NCBI RefSeq assembly: GCF_050436995.1
Contig: NC_134775.1
Location: forward strand, 2,953,124-3,017,123
Origin: Anticarsia gemmatalis
Lineage: Eukaryota; Arthropoda; Insecta; Lepidoptera; Erebidae
Length of the DNA: 64,000 bases
Reading direction: 5' to 3'
How positions within the stretch are numbered: position 1 is the stretch's first letter; every line of letters starts with the position of its first letter. Shown piece by piece: positions 44,550 through 55,590 of this stretch. The translations under genes and the position numbers were made by a program. The notes under the pieces were generated by a model. That model saw nothing but the letters and a program-made list of their open reading frames with translations. It ran no database searches and had not been told where the DNA came from.

Positions 44550-44795
44550 AATATGTACGTATGTGTGTACGTACGTACGTATGTACGTATATGTATGTAC
44601 GTATGTAAGTATGTGTGGATGTTTGTTACCTTTTCACGCAAATTTGATTGAACCGATTAGGTACGATGAAATTTGATATATAGGTAGCTGAAGTTCCAGA
44701 ATAACACAGACTACTTTTTATTCCGGAGTTCCCGAAGGATCGGGATTTACGCGGGAAGGGTTTCCATGCGGACGAAGTCGCGGGCGGCTTCTAGT
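44550..44795 (+). mobile_element. Helitron-like element, GTAC-rich subtype
   Basis: Begins in a GTAC/TGTATG microsatellite (44560-44615), then GCAAATTTGATTGAACCG, and ends GGACGAAGTCGCGGGCGGCT then TCTAGT. Ends in CTAGT like the other Helitron-like copies. Confidence 0.6.
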
Positions 44796-45040
44796 AATAA
44801 ATAAATATCATTGGACAACTCACACACGGTCATTTGATTCCAAACTAAGCAGAGCTTGTACTATGGTAACCAAATAACTGATAAACATACTTATATAGAT
44901 ACATTAACATCCAGGCTCAGAACAAATATTCGTGCCCATCACACAAAGATTTGTCCTGGGTGGGATTTGAACCCACCACCCGCGGCACTTCGGTTACTGC
45001 GGCGAGGTGACCACTTAAACCAATGCGCCAAACGTGCAGT
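44796..45040 (-). mobile_element. tRNA-derived SINE, second family
   Basis: On the minus strand: box A TGGCGCATTGG (45020-45030), box B GGTTCAAATCC (44963-44973), a body, and an ATTTATTTATT tail at the left. It is distinct from the SINE at 8618. Confidence 0.8.
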
Positions 45041-45727
45041 TAATAAAGTTAACGGTAGAATTGATCAAATCCTTTCCTAGAGGATGCCTACGTCATCGTA
45101 ACTTTATGCATGCAAAGTCTCAGCTCGATCACTTTAAAATCGCAAGTTTTCATACAAACTTTTAACCCCTATTTTATCCACTTAGGGGTAGAATTTATCA
45201 AAATCCTTTCTTGTTGATACGTACATCATAGTAGCTTTTTGCATGCAAAGTCTCAGTCTGATCGATTCAAAATTGACAGAGTTTCATACAAATCTTATCC
45301 CTTATTTTATCCGCTTAGAGGTGGAATTTATCAAAATCCTTTTTCAAAGAACGCCTACGCCATAATAGCTTTATGCATGTAATGTCTCAGCCCGATCAGT
45401 TTAAAATTGCCAAAGTTTTATACAAACTTTCATCCGTTATTATCCCCTTAGGGGTGGAATTTATCAAAATTCTTTTTGGAAACCGCTGACGTCATAGTAG
45501 CTTTCTGCGTGCAAAGTTTCAGCCCGATTGGTCTAAAATTGACAAAGTTCCATACCAACTTTCACCCCCTATTTTACCCCTTTAGAGAAAGAATTCTTCA
45601 AAATCGTTTCTTAGCAAATGCCTACGTCATAACATCTACCTGCATACCAAATTTCAACCCGGTCCGCCTAGTGGTTTGGGCAGTGCGTTGATAGATCACA
45701 GAACAAACTCTTCAGCTTTATAATCTA
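45041..45727 (-). repeat. Tandem array of a ~130-bp repeat within a Helitron-like element
   Basis: Units with GTGGAATTTATCAAAATCCT, then CTACGTCATA.TAGCTTT.TGCATGCAAAGT and CAGCCCGATC..TTTAAAATTG recur about five times. The block ends at the right with the inverse of ATTATAAAGCTGAAGAGTTT, the Helitron 5' end, so the array lies inside a minus-strand Helitron-like element. Confidence 0.7.
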
Positions 45728-45770
45728 CTAGCTGACCCGCGCAACTTCGCTTGCGTCACATAATAGAGAA

Positions 45771-45920
45771 TCTATACTAATATTATAAAGCTGAAGAGTT
45801 TGTTTGTTTGTTTGATTGTTTCTTTGTTTGTTTGTTTGAACGCGCTAATCTCAGGAACTACTGGTCCGATTTGAAAAATTCTTTCAGTGTTAGATAGTCC
45901 ATTTATCGAGGAAGGTTATA
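45771..45920 (+). mobile_element. Helitron-like element, 5' part
   Basis: Starts TCTATACTAATATTATAAAG. It is interrupted at 45921 by a truncated SINE. Just before it, 45728-45770 is the 3' end of another copy in reverse orientation. Confidence 0.75.
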
Positions 45921-46010
45921 AAATAAATAAAATAAATTTAACCCATTACTGTCCCACTGCTGGGCAAGGGTCTCCTCCCGTATTGAGGGAGGGGTTAGGC
46001 CTTGAGTCCA
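45921..46010 (-). mobile_element. 5'-truncated SINE with 13-bp target duplication
   Basis: Matches the 3' part of the SINE at 8618 (CTGCTGGGCAAGGGTCTCCT). GAGGAAGGTTATA flanks it on both sides (45908-45920 and 46011-46023). The tRNA-like head is missing. Confidence 0.8.
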
Positions 46011-46172
46011 GGAGGAAGGTTATATTATATTATTTAATATGATAAAGCTGAAGAGTTTGTTTGTTTGATTGTTTGTTTGTTTAAACGCGCTAATCTCAGG
46101 AACTACTGGTCCGATTTAAAAAAATCTTTCAGTGTTAGATAGCCCATTTATCGAGGAAGGTTATAGGCTATA

Positions 46173-47073
46173 CAGGGTGTCCCAAAACCTAACGATAATC
46201 CGAGACAGGTTGAAAGGCCAAGTCATACCGGTTATAAGAAAAATAAAAAAAAATCCATATCACTTAGTTCAGCAATAATAGACACTTTTCAAAAAAGTTG
46301 AAATTCCACACCCTTGGTCGCATTTTCAAGTCCCGTGATCACCAATGTCCCAATTTCGCTGTGTTTTTTGAATTTCGTGACCTTAATTAAATATTCTATT
46401 AATCGTATAACAAATTAATGCACAAAACATCGTTAATTTAATTAAAAAACTTAAGTTTTAGTGAGTCATCTTTCTCAAAAATATCGTTAGTCAACTTTGA
46501 CGCTTCATACTGAAAAAAAAATGTACTACACTACCCTTGGCCTTACGATGTTTTGTGCATTAATCTATACTAATATTATAAAGCTGAAGAGTTTGTTTGT
46601 TTGATTGTTTGTTTGTTTGTTTGTTTGTTTGAACGCGCTAATCTCAGGATCTACTGGTCCGATTTGAAAAATTCTTTCAGTGTTAGATAGTCCATTTATT
46701 GAGGAAGGCTATAGGCTATATAACATCACGGTCATTAGGAGCGGAGAAGCAACGAAAAATGTTACAAAAACGGGGAAATTTTTGACCCATTCTCTTAGGT
46801 GACGCAAGCGAAGTTGCGCGGGTCAGCTAGTTTGTTATACGATTCATTGCATATTTAATTAAGATCACGAAATTCAAAAAAACACAGCGAAATTGTGAAT
46901 TGGTGATCACAGGACTTGAAAATGCGACCAAGGGTGTGGAATTTCAACTTTTTTGAAAAGTGTCTATTATTGCTGAACTAAGTGATATGGATTTTTTTTT
47001 TATTTTTCCTGTAACCGGTATGACTTGGCCTTTCATCCTGTCCCGGACTATCGTTGAGTTTTGAGACACCCTG
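46173..47073. mobile_element. Fold-back Tc1/mariner MITE with a Helitron in its loop
   Basis: CAGGGTGTCCCAAAACC at the left is mirrored by GGTTTTGGGACACCCTG-like sequence (with changes) ending at 47073; TA flanks both ends (46171-46172, 47074-47075). The arms are about 240 bp. A Helitron copy (46564-46831) sits near the centre. No transposase is present. Confidence 0.8.
46564..46831 (+). mobile_element. Helitron-like element, complete
   Basis: TCTATACTAATATTATAAAG to GGTCAGCTAGT, between A and T of the MITE loop. Confidence 0.8.
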
Positions 47074-47258
47074 TATATCATCACGCTACGACCAATAGGA
47101 GCAGAGTACAAATAAGAAATGTTACAAAAACGGGGAAAATTATAACCTATTCTCTTTTATGTGACGCAAGCGAAGTTGCGCGGGTCAGCTAGTCTATACT
47201 AATGCTAGCTGACCCGCGTTTTTGTAACATTTATCGTTGCTACTCCACACTCTCACAT

Positions 47259-47320
47259 AGAGGAATTTAAGTAACTAGTTGTAATGACTGGTCATTACAA
47301 CTAGTTACTTAAATTCCTCT
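47259..47320. repeat. Perfect palindrome, 30-bp arms, 2-bp spacer
   Basis: AGAGGAATTTAAGTAACTAG and ten further bases (47259-47288) are followed after TG by their exact inverse (47291-47320). The right arm continues as the non-LTR fragment at 47291, so the left arm is an inverted copy of its start. Confidence 0.9.
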
Positions 47321-47880
47321 ACCGCTAAAGCAGAATCATTACTTAGGAGCAATGTGAGCAAAGTTACTTGAGAGTATTATCGCTGAAATAGCGCCTCATT
47401 TAGCTGCATGTGTTTCCTAATTGAATGAAGCACAGCAAGATAATTCCCTTGTTTAAAAACGGATGCAAAACTGAGCCCAGTAACTTCAGGCCAATATCCA
47501 TCTTGCCTGCTCTTAGCGAAATATTTGAAAGGGCTATATTAGAGCAACTAGAAAGCCATTTCAGTTTGTATAATTTACTCCATAGCAAACAGTTTGGCTT
47601 TACAAAGGGTCGATCTACCATCGATGCAGGGGTCACATTTATTAAGCATATTTTCGATGCTTGGGAGATGTCGCAGGATGCTATTGGGGTATTCTGCGAT
47701 CTCTCCAAAGCGTTTGATTGTGTTGACCACAATACTCTTTTATTTAAACTCAAATTCTATGGGATTGGGGATGTGGCACTTGACCTACTTGTCTAAGAGA
47801 GTACATTATACAGATTTTAATGGGTCGAGATCAACTGGATCTGTAACTTTTAAACTCTCGCGTTGCATGTTAATGTTGCA
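47291..47880 (+). pseudogene. Non-LTR fragment (element A family), RT piece
   Basis: Reads NSSTAKAESLLRSN, then an RT frame at 47425-47796 with NFRPISILPALSEIFERAIL, KQFGFTKGRSTIDAG, FCDLSKAFDCVDH. It ends before the catalytic FADD box. Both ends are truncated. Confidence 0.8.
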
Positions 47881-48330
47881 TTAAACTGGATCTGTGTTGA
47901 AAGTTATCGATTTCAAATACAAAAATTAATAAGCAAATACCTACTCTTGTTTCCAATTTTTTAAAACTAATTTAATTAAAATTTATGTGAGAAATTAAAC
48001 AAAAAAATACATGTGTAGCCGATTCGGAGGCTGTTCTAATTCTAACTTATCTACGACAGTAATTAGACCCTCGGGAGATGCACATCCGTTGGGCACGGCT
48101 TATTTTACTTTTAAGAATGCTGACAAGCTGGCTAAGCATAAACTATATTCTAGGCTTTATCTAAGGCTGAAGGTGTGGATTTCACCATAACTACACCGAC
48201 CTTAAGAGGAAAACTTATCGGGAGAATCGATTTTGAGATTGGTTCCGATATTTTTTCTTAAAACACGTATAATTCAACAATTTAAGCCGCAACACATAAA
48301 AGGAAAACACAAAAATAGGTACTTCATGAC
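47881..48330 (+). other. Mostly noncoding; short coding-like stretches of unknown origin
   Basis: On the plus strand about 48012-48188 reads PSGDAHPLGTAYFTFKNADK and, in another frame at 48168-48261, EGVDFTITTPTLRGKLIG. These look like protein-coding remnants, but I cannot name the family. Confidence 0.3.
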
Positions 48331-49684
48331 TTAACCTAAAGTTACGTACACTGAAGACGCACTGAAGCTACTTTTATTTTCATCAAAAACACTATCAATC
48401 ACTTCACTATGTTTTAGCTCAGCTTCAGCTATGAGTACGATATATATTTAACTTCATCCAAGCTTACGTCTTTCATGTTAAGTGCACGTGTACTGGATAG
48501 AGTCGCGTTCGCTCGTAACTGGGGTAAGGGGATAATTGGAATTCTTTCCACTCTTTCTGTTTCTACGAGGATGCGATGGTGGATGTGAATGCCACGGATC
48601 TCCAATTCACAGGATTCGTTAATGGTCATAAGGTAAGTACCAAATACGAGCTGCTTGCTAACCACATTGTTGCAATGTTTTGTTAGCGTAGTCCTCAGTC
48701 TACTGTACAAAATCCAATTGTCAACGGAAACTTGCTGGACCCTGACCTCTTCAATTTGGATTGGGTGTTGCTTGCAGCAAGAAAGGTCATCTTCAAAATC
48801 CATAAGCTGCTCAATACAGGTAAGTTCATAGTAAGGAACTCGATTTTCTGCAGTGCACAGGAAGCGGCTGCCAGCAGAGAATGATCGGCACGGTATTACG
48901 ATTGGTAAGTATGTACTTTCTTTCGCCAATAGGTAGAGGTATTTTGAGAAGATAGTAAGGGTTTTATTATCAGATTCATGGAATATTGGTAAGGAATATA
49001 TTTTATAATAATTTTAAGTAGCATTATCAGTAAGTGGGATCTCGATTATAAATGTTATTTGATTATTTTTAATAAAAGTTTTGACAGTTATAATCTCTTC
49101 TATCTTTAACAAGTTTGATTCATTGGGATAATATACTAGACTCTCAGATTCAGATATTAATTTTAAATGATATAAAAGTTCTGAAGAGTTTACAATGGAT
49201 TGATGTAAAATGGATATCCTGCTTAGTGCTAGTGCAGTTTCAATTTCACTTAATCTTATAAATATAGTACGAAAGCTACTCGTAAAAACATTGAATAACC
49301 CAATTACATAAGTTAGAAAATTCCGATTATTTTGTTGGACAGTTAAATCTTTAATTAGTACTTCAATTTTAGTCAATCTGTTATGAAAATTAACTGTATT
49401 CTGTTCAACTGTTTCTGTGATATTTATAAAGCTATCAAACAATTTAGAGACCAGAGTTAACTTTTTAGATATAATGATTTGATTGTGATTTAGTTTTGAA
49501 ATTAGTTTATCATATTGTAGAGCATCATCATGGTCTAGATTACCGATTATAATTTTTATAATAGAACCCAATGGATTAATGAGGCCACGCTTAAAGCGTT
49601 TAGATGGTATAAGTTGCTGATACTTTTCCATAGTTAAATCGCGTATAGACTCTGTATGTAATTTTATACTAAAGATTTCTTGCG
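48331..49684 (-). pseudogene. env remnant of the second errantivirus copy (C-terminal part)
   Basis: The minus-strand frame has an RFKR cleavage-site-like motif followed by GLINPLGSIIKIIIGNLD, matching the env at 21649-23376. One in-frame TAA (49014-49016) and a frameshift near 48430 break it. The transmembrane segment is missing: after the ELKHSEV region the frame runs to a stop at 48331. The N-terminal part lies at 55906-56084, beyond the insertion of element E. Confidence 0.85.
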
Positions 49685-49732
49685 AATATGATTAATAATA
49701 ATAATAAGATTAAATAAGATTAAATAAAAATA

Positions 49733-50975
49733 ATGCTGTACCCGTGTTAACATACTCATTTGGTATTATCAAATGGACCACAACCGATTTAGATAGATTG
49801 AATAGACTTACACGAACAACATGCAACAAACACCACATACATCACATACACTCAGCAACAGAAAGATTTACTCTAAAAAGAAACTTAGGAGGCAGAGGCC
49901 TAATTGATATAAAAAACTTACACAATAAACAAGAATATAACATTCATACATACATGCACAACAAATCTGACACAAGTCCCTTACACAAAGCTCTCACACT
50001 AATATCTACATCAGGCACACCTCTCAAACTCAACGACAACACAAGACTAACAGAAGAAATAGTAACAGACGAGCAAAAAATTAATACCTGGAAACAAAAA
50101 GCATTACACGGAAAATATCCTAACCAACTACAGCAAGAACACATTGATAAAGAGGCTTCAAGTGCGTGGCTATGTAAGGGGAACATTTATAAAGAAACGG
50201 AAGGTTTTATGGTTGCCATCCAGGATCAAATTATAAAAACTAAAAACTACCAAAAGTACATTATCAAAGACCCAACAATAGTATCCGATAAATGTAGACT
50301 CTGTAACAGTAACCAAGAGACAATAGACCATATAACAGGAGGTTGTCCATTTTTAGCTAATAAACAATACACCGAACGACATAATAACGTAGCAAAACAA
50401 ATACATACATTACTAGCATTGAAATACAAATTAATAGATAGAGCAGAACCTTATTATAAATATAAGCCTAAAAATGTATTAAATGATGAGCATACTAAAC
50501 TTTATTGGGACCGAGATATTATAACCGATAAAACAACAACAAACAATAGACCGGACATCACACTAACACTAAAAGATGAAAAAATCACTTATCTAATAGA
50601 TATAGCTATACCTAATTCCGAAAATATTAGAAAAAAATACACGGAGAAAATACAAAAATATATTCCTCTCGCAGACGAGATTAGACAAATGTGGCATCAA
50701 CACACCGTAAAAATCATACCAATCATTCTTTCATCAACAGGACTCATTCCAAAATCATTACATACATCACTGAGAGAACTAGGGCTCCATAAAAATACAT
50801 TCATTCCATTGCAGAGATCCGTAATTATCGACACATGTTCCATAGTCCGGCGATTCCTCACATCCACTACACAAACACCCACAACATTACACGACGAACC
50901 GACCCACTTGGCGTAAGCCCGTGATAGGTTCACACTACCAGCACAAGGCTGAGATAAAAAATTAAATACCCCAAT
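49733..50975 (+). mobile_element. Dong/R4-like non-LTR element, 5'-truncated, in a TAA microsatellite
   Basis: The element carries one plus-strand frame and a short 3' UTR. On the left lie TAATAATAATAATAAG and degenerate TAA units; on the right, (TAA)n at 50977-50995. Those repeats are the tail of element E. Confidence 0.75.
49744..50916 (+). CDS. C-terminus of an RLE-type retrotransposon protein (zinc finger and restriction-like endonuclease)
   Basis: 390 codons, unbroken. After a thumb-like part (SFGIIKWTTTDLDRLNRLTR, RNLGGRGLIDIKNLHNKQ, WKQKALHGKYP, ETEGFMVAIQDQII) it has a CCHC motif CRLCNSNQETIDHITGGC. A restriction-like endonuclease core follows: RPDITLTLK and YLIDIAIP, fitting the R-PD...D pattern of R2/R4/Dong-type elements. 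It ends with DTCSIVRRFL. The reverse transcriptase is missing because the copy is 5'-truncated; the ATG is inside the ORF and not a true start. In such elements this domain cleaves the target DNA. Confidence 0.8.
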   Translation: MLTYSFGIIKWTTTDLDRLNRLTRTTCNKHHIHHIHSATERFTLKRNLGGRGLIDIKNLHNKQEYNIHTYMHNKSDTSPLHKALTLISTSGTPLKLNDNTRLTEEIVTDEQKINTWKQKALHGKYPNQLQQEHIDKEASSAWLCKGNIYKETEGFMVAIQDQIIKTKNYQKYIIKDPTIVSDKCRLCNSNQETIDHITGGCPFLANKQYTERHNNVAKQIHTLLALKYKLIDRAEPYYKYKPKNVLNDEHTKLYWDRDIITDKTTTNNRPDITLTLKDEKITYLIDIAIPNSENIRKKYTEKIQKYIPLADEIRQMWHQHTVKIIPIILSSTGLIPKSLHTSLRELGLHKNTFIPLQRSVIIDTCSIVRRFLTSTTQTPTTLHDEPTHLA

Positions 50976-51066
50976 ATAATAATAATAATAATAATATAAA
51001 CTCTTTATTGTCCACAATAAAAATACAATAAATAAAAATAGAGAAACCTTTAATATAACAACATAT

Positions 51067-51068
51067 AA

Positions 51069-51116
<48 letters not shown>
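51067..51116. repeat. (TA)n microsatellite in the 3' UTR of element E
   Basis: About 25 uninterrupted TA units. Confidence 0.95.
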
Positions 51117-51120
<4 letters not shown>

Positions 51121-51344
51121 TTATATTCATACAAAGATAGCAAGAGGAGTTTAGACAGTCATTAGAAAAGAAATAAGTTAGAAGAGTGAGAGTAAAGAGA
51201 TATTCAAGGCAAGATGTTCTGCAGTGATAGGTAGTGCTCCTTAACCCGATTTTTGAAAATTGGCAAGCTTTGCACTTGCCTAATGGATAGCGGCAGCGCA
51301 TTCCACAACCGTACAGCTTGCACAGTAAATGAGTGGTCTAAAAA

Positions 51345-53496
51345 TTAACTGGAGTGCACAGGCATCTTAAGTCTCAAGTTTTCTGATGATTGTAAAAACC
51401 TTGAATGCGTGTCATGTAGAAAAACAAAACGTTGTTTGAGATAGAAGGGAGTCGAGGGATTAAACAAGATATTGTACAGAAGATAGAGAATGTGAGCATT
51501 CCGGCGTGAACGTATTGGTAACCACTTGAGCTTGTTTCGATACTCGGAGACAAGGTCATATTTGCGTAATCCAAATATGAACCTGATAAAGAAATTTTGA
51601 AGGCGCTCAAGCTTATTAAGTTGGTTCTCTGTTAAATCGGGATAGCTGACATCGGCATAATCAAGAATGGGGAAGGGAAGGGATTGTACAAGCGCAATTT
51701 TAGTGTTGATGGGGAGAAAATTGCGTAGCCTGCGCAAGGACCCCGCCAAAGAAAATGTTTTACGGCTGAGTTCCTGGAGTTGAGGACTCCAGGACAAAGT
51801 CTTATCAAACCATAGCCCCAGGTTTTTGATTTTGTCACTAAAAGGGATGGCAGTGCCATCAAAGATCACGTTGGGTACTAGTGACCAATCCACTCTCGAG
51901 ATCATCCTGGAGCTACCGATGGTAATGGCTTGAGTTTTGTTAGGGTTGACGTCAAGTCCATACATCCTACTCCATTCACAAATACGAACCAGATCGCTAT
52001 TTATCGTTTCCACAGCTTTCGTCAACCTGTCCGGGGGAGCACAATAATGGATTTGTAAGTTATCTGCATAGAGATGGTAGGAAGAAGTTATGTTATTGGA
52101 AATTGTATTGATAAAAACAGCGAAAAGTAAAGGAGATAAAACGCCGCCCTGCGGTACGCCAGCGGATAAAGCACTCCATTCAAAGACATTGTTTTCAATG
52201 TTAATACGTTGCCGGCGCCCATACAGGTAACTACGAAACCAGTCAACCACCGATGGAGATATGTTAAGAGAACACAATATACCCAGTAAAACATCGAAAT
52301 CTACAGAATTAAAAGCATTGCTGAAATCTAGCAATACTAGGGTCGTAAGCTGGCCATCTTCCATACCTGATCTGATGTCTTCCGTAATATGAACCAGGCT
52401 CGTAGTTGTACTATGACCAGGACGGAAACCCGATTGGAAAGGATTTAGAAGTAGGTTGGAGGAAAGATAGGTGCTAAGTTGCATATGTTCTAGGCGTTCA
52501 AGTACTTTAGATAGGAAGGGAAGTATGGATATGGGACGATATTCAGAAAAAGTAGACGGGTTACGTTTTTTTGGTATAGGGATAATTTGGGCATCCTTCC
52601 ATGTGGACGGAAAGATGCCGCTAGTGATGGAAAAATTAAGGATATGACATAGGATAGGGGGTATTACATCCAGAACAGGGAGGATCATATTACGGCTGAC
52701 ACAATCAGTACCCTGCGCATTCGATGTGATCGACAATATGCTCCTCTTAACATCACAAGCAGTGAATTGACTAAAGACAAATGGGGAACAGTCAGGAGTC
52801 GAACAAGATGAGAGATAACTAAGTGTATTACATTTCGTGGTATTATCTAACTTTGATGATGCAGAGACGTGTTGGTTTAGGAGGTTAATATTAATATTAT
52901 TGGGGACAGAGTTTTGTTGTGGTTTGCCAACCCCCAGCGACTTGAGAAATGTCCAGACCTTGGCTGGATCTCCATTTTCAACGGATTCATGAATGTGTCG
53001 GCGTTGTGCATTCCTACGCACCTAGCTGCAGTGATTACGTTTGGCTACATATTTTTCTCTATTCTCGTCCTCTGAGGGACGACATCTGTACTTCGATTTG
53101 GCTGTAGCTTTTTTGTGGAGCAGAGATTTGATGTCGTCAGTAAGCCAAGTCGACGGAAGCTGTTTCACTTTAATTTGACGGAAGGGTGCGTGAGTGTCAT
53201 AAAGCTCGATTAATTTCACTGTCAGTATACGCACCTTGTCATCGACGCAATCAGATTCAAAGAGTGAGCTCCAATCAACATTTCCGGCATCCTCGCAAAG
53301 CTTAACGGCATCCATGGCACGAAAATTACGATGCACGGGTTCTCGGTTTGGGTTTAGGTGGTTGGATTTGGTAGGATAGGAAAAGTAAATCGTGGTAGGA
53401 GAAAGCATCAGCTAGACACTGACCATGCTTGGAGACACGATTTGGAGAGGAGACAAGAATGAGGTCAAGTAAGGAGGGAGTGCAGTTGAGAAAGTG
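51345..53496 (-). pseudogene. Element E ORF2, reverse transcriptase and part of the endonuclease
   Basis: The frame 51345-53021 holds the RT: YRPISILPFLSKVLERLEH, SGFRPGHSTTTSLVH, LLDFSNAFNSVDF, GVPQGGVLSPLLF and a catalytic box that reads YADN instead of YADD. It is joined in frame, through a TAG, to 53022-53408 (linker). The end of the endonuclease (LNCTPSLLDLILVSSP, SYHDLLF) is in another frame up to 53496, where a DNA transposon interrupts it. Confidence 0.9.
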
Positions 53497-54973
53497 CCCA
53501 ACTAGCACACAAGCTGCTTATACAGTCGTTATACAGCCTGATAGTTGCATAAGAGTCGTTCAATACAGCTGTACAATTTTCTATAAGTTGTATACTAGCT
53601 ATTTAAAAAACCCTTTAACAGCTAGGCGGGACAGTAGCCGTTTTGTAGGAAACTAATGACTTATAGTGATATATGAGCATGTAATTGCATCGCTAGACAG
53701 CCTAGGGAAGTATAATTGGGTTTGGAATCTTCTATAACACCGTTAACTGTATAAGGGGACTTTAGGAGATAAAGGAGTTTAAACGGAGTTATGCATTGCG
53801 TTTATAGCGCTCAAGAGCGTAAATAAGCTTTTTGTAATGCCTTAGGTTCTATAACAGATTTTTTTAGGGCTAGTGTATTACTCATCTATAAAAGAGTTGC
53901 GTAGGTCTTTAATAGCGCCTTGAGCGTTATCTATACTAATATTATAAAGCTGAAGAGTTTGTTTGTTTGTTTGTTTGTTTGAACGCGTTAATCTAGAAAC
54001 TACTGATCCGATTTGAAAAATTCTTTCAGTGTTAGATAGCCCATTCACCGAGGAAGGTTATAGGCTATATATCATCACGCTACAACCAGTAGGAGCAGAG
54101 TAGCAGTAAAAAAATATTCCAAAAACGGGGAAAAATTTGACCCAGTCTCTCTTATGTGACGCAAGCGAAGTTGCGCGGGTCAGCTAGTATCAGATATTTA
54201 CATGACTTCTGTACGGCATATAAATGTATAAGGAATCATTCGAAACATTTTTACAGCCATAGGGATTACAGAATTATGTTAAAGCACCTAAAGCGCTTTA
54301 ATAGCCTAAACTAACGCTCTTATAACTATACATCTATAACCAAGTAATATACCTTTATACTAAAGCTTAAAATTATTATCATAATAATATTTACATAGGA
54401 GTAGTGGTGGTTCAGTCTGTCAACTGTTTTCAAAGAATCATACCATAAATTGACTATCAAACCATTTTAATATTCAACGACTGACCCCTTAAAGTACGAG
54501 TAAAACGCTGGTGTGCGACCAAAACAGTTATATTGAAGCACTCCTATGCCACCACTGCAAAACCTTGAAGTCTACAAGAGCAAACACTAGAGCCTTTGTA
54601 TAGCTTAAGCCGCTACAGCAGATGTAACCAACTCTGAGAGCTGCTTGATCGAGACGCCATTACAGCCTCTGTACAAGAGCCAGTTAGCGCCACGAGACTT
54701 CGAAAAAGCTCCTGTAGCGCGATTATACCACCTTCATCTTATTTTAGCGCTCCTGTATAACTACTTTACTACGTACTATTATAATTACTATTTACGACCA
54801 CTGTAGATCCAATTTAGAGCTATAAGCTGGACAGTATGGGCCTATTTGACGCTACAAGAGATCTGTAGCCGCTTATAGAACTACTATAATTCTTACTAAG
54901 GAGCCCAAAGCTGTTATAAATTCCTTTATCCGGTCATTGTGCAGCTTCTTATAGCGCTTGTGTGCTAGTTGGG
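53497..54973. mobile_element. Unclassified DNA transposon with 18-bp inverted ends (L)
   Basis: CCCAACTAGCACACAAGC at the left and its exact inverse at 54956-54973. The flanks show a 2-bp TG repeat (53495-53496, 54974-54975), and element E's sequence is contiguous without the insert. The interior has no gene but is dense in short motifs such as CTATAA, TATAGCGC, GCTGTA and their inverses. A Helitron copy sits inside at about 53930-54188. Confidence 0.85.
53930..54188 (+). mobile_element. Helitron-like element, complete, inside L
   Basis: CTATACTAATATTATAAAGC to GGTCAGCTAGT, with (GTTT)n. Confidence 0.8.
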
Positions 54974-54975
54974 TG

Positions 54976-55590
54976 GTGAGTGGCACTGAGAGGAAGGATA
55001 GACAGGTTGTTGGATTGAACTATAGACTGGAGTGTGGTGGAGCAGGAATCGTTTTTCAGGAGACAAGTGTTGAAATCACCCATGATTATGGTTTGACTGT
55101 ACATTGGAGTAAAGTTTTCTAAAAGAATCTTAAAAGATGAGAAATAATCGATGCGAGAAGAGGGGCAGTAAAAAACACCGAGCAGTATTTTAGAGTGGAG
55201 AAGTACAATCTCAAGAAAAAGGTGTTCGCCAACATCAGTATGTGACGACGAACTAATAATAGAATAGGGTATGTTATTTTTTAAGTAAATGGCAACGCCA
55301 CCCCCCTCCCGTAGCCCGATCATTTCGAATGAGCTGATAACCAGGGAGTGAGTATGCAGAGGATGCTAAACATGGTTTAAGCCATGACTCAGAGACCAAT
55401 ATGGCGTGTAGGTTTGTACAGTCAAAACTAGTCAGCATGTCTGGATAATGAGCCGGAATACTCTGGGCATTTATATGGACAACATTAAGATTTCTAAGAG
55501 CATCAGAGAAATGAGATGATATTGTTTCAGCGAGAGAAGGAACACTAGCATAACTGGAATCACTGTCAGCTGAAAAAAAATCATCACTAT
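54976..55590 (-). pseudogene. Element E ORF2, N-terminal endonuclease part
   Basis: Read from 55590: FSADSDSSYASVPSLAETIS, NVVHINAQSIPAHYPDML and LVSESWLKPC in one frame, then after a shift at about 55320 GGGVAIYLKNNIPYS, GEHLFLEIVLLHSKILLGVF and IIMGDFNTCLL in the next. It matches element D ORF2 closely. The frameshift lies in the GGG run of the GGGVAIYL box. It ends at the transposon insertion at 54973. Confidence 0.85.

Larger units (their letters stand above)
46024..47193 (+). mobile_element. Helitron-like element interrupted by a mariner MITE
   Basis: The left part (AAAGCTGAAGAGTTTG to GGTTATAGGC) ends at 46172. The right part (TATCATCACGCTACG to GGTCAGCTAGT) starts at 47074. The MITE at 46173-47073 lies between them. 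Confidence 0.75.

Noticed and set aside
44550..44676. C-terminal YVCTYVRMYVYV stretch of the non-LTR fragment frame
   Set aside because: It is translated GTAC microsatellite from the adjacent Helitron-like element, not part of the protein.
53600..54900. A hidden transposase in transposon L
   Set aside because: I looked in all frames; no DDE-type or other catalytic motif is visible, and stops are frequent.
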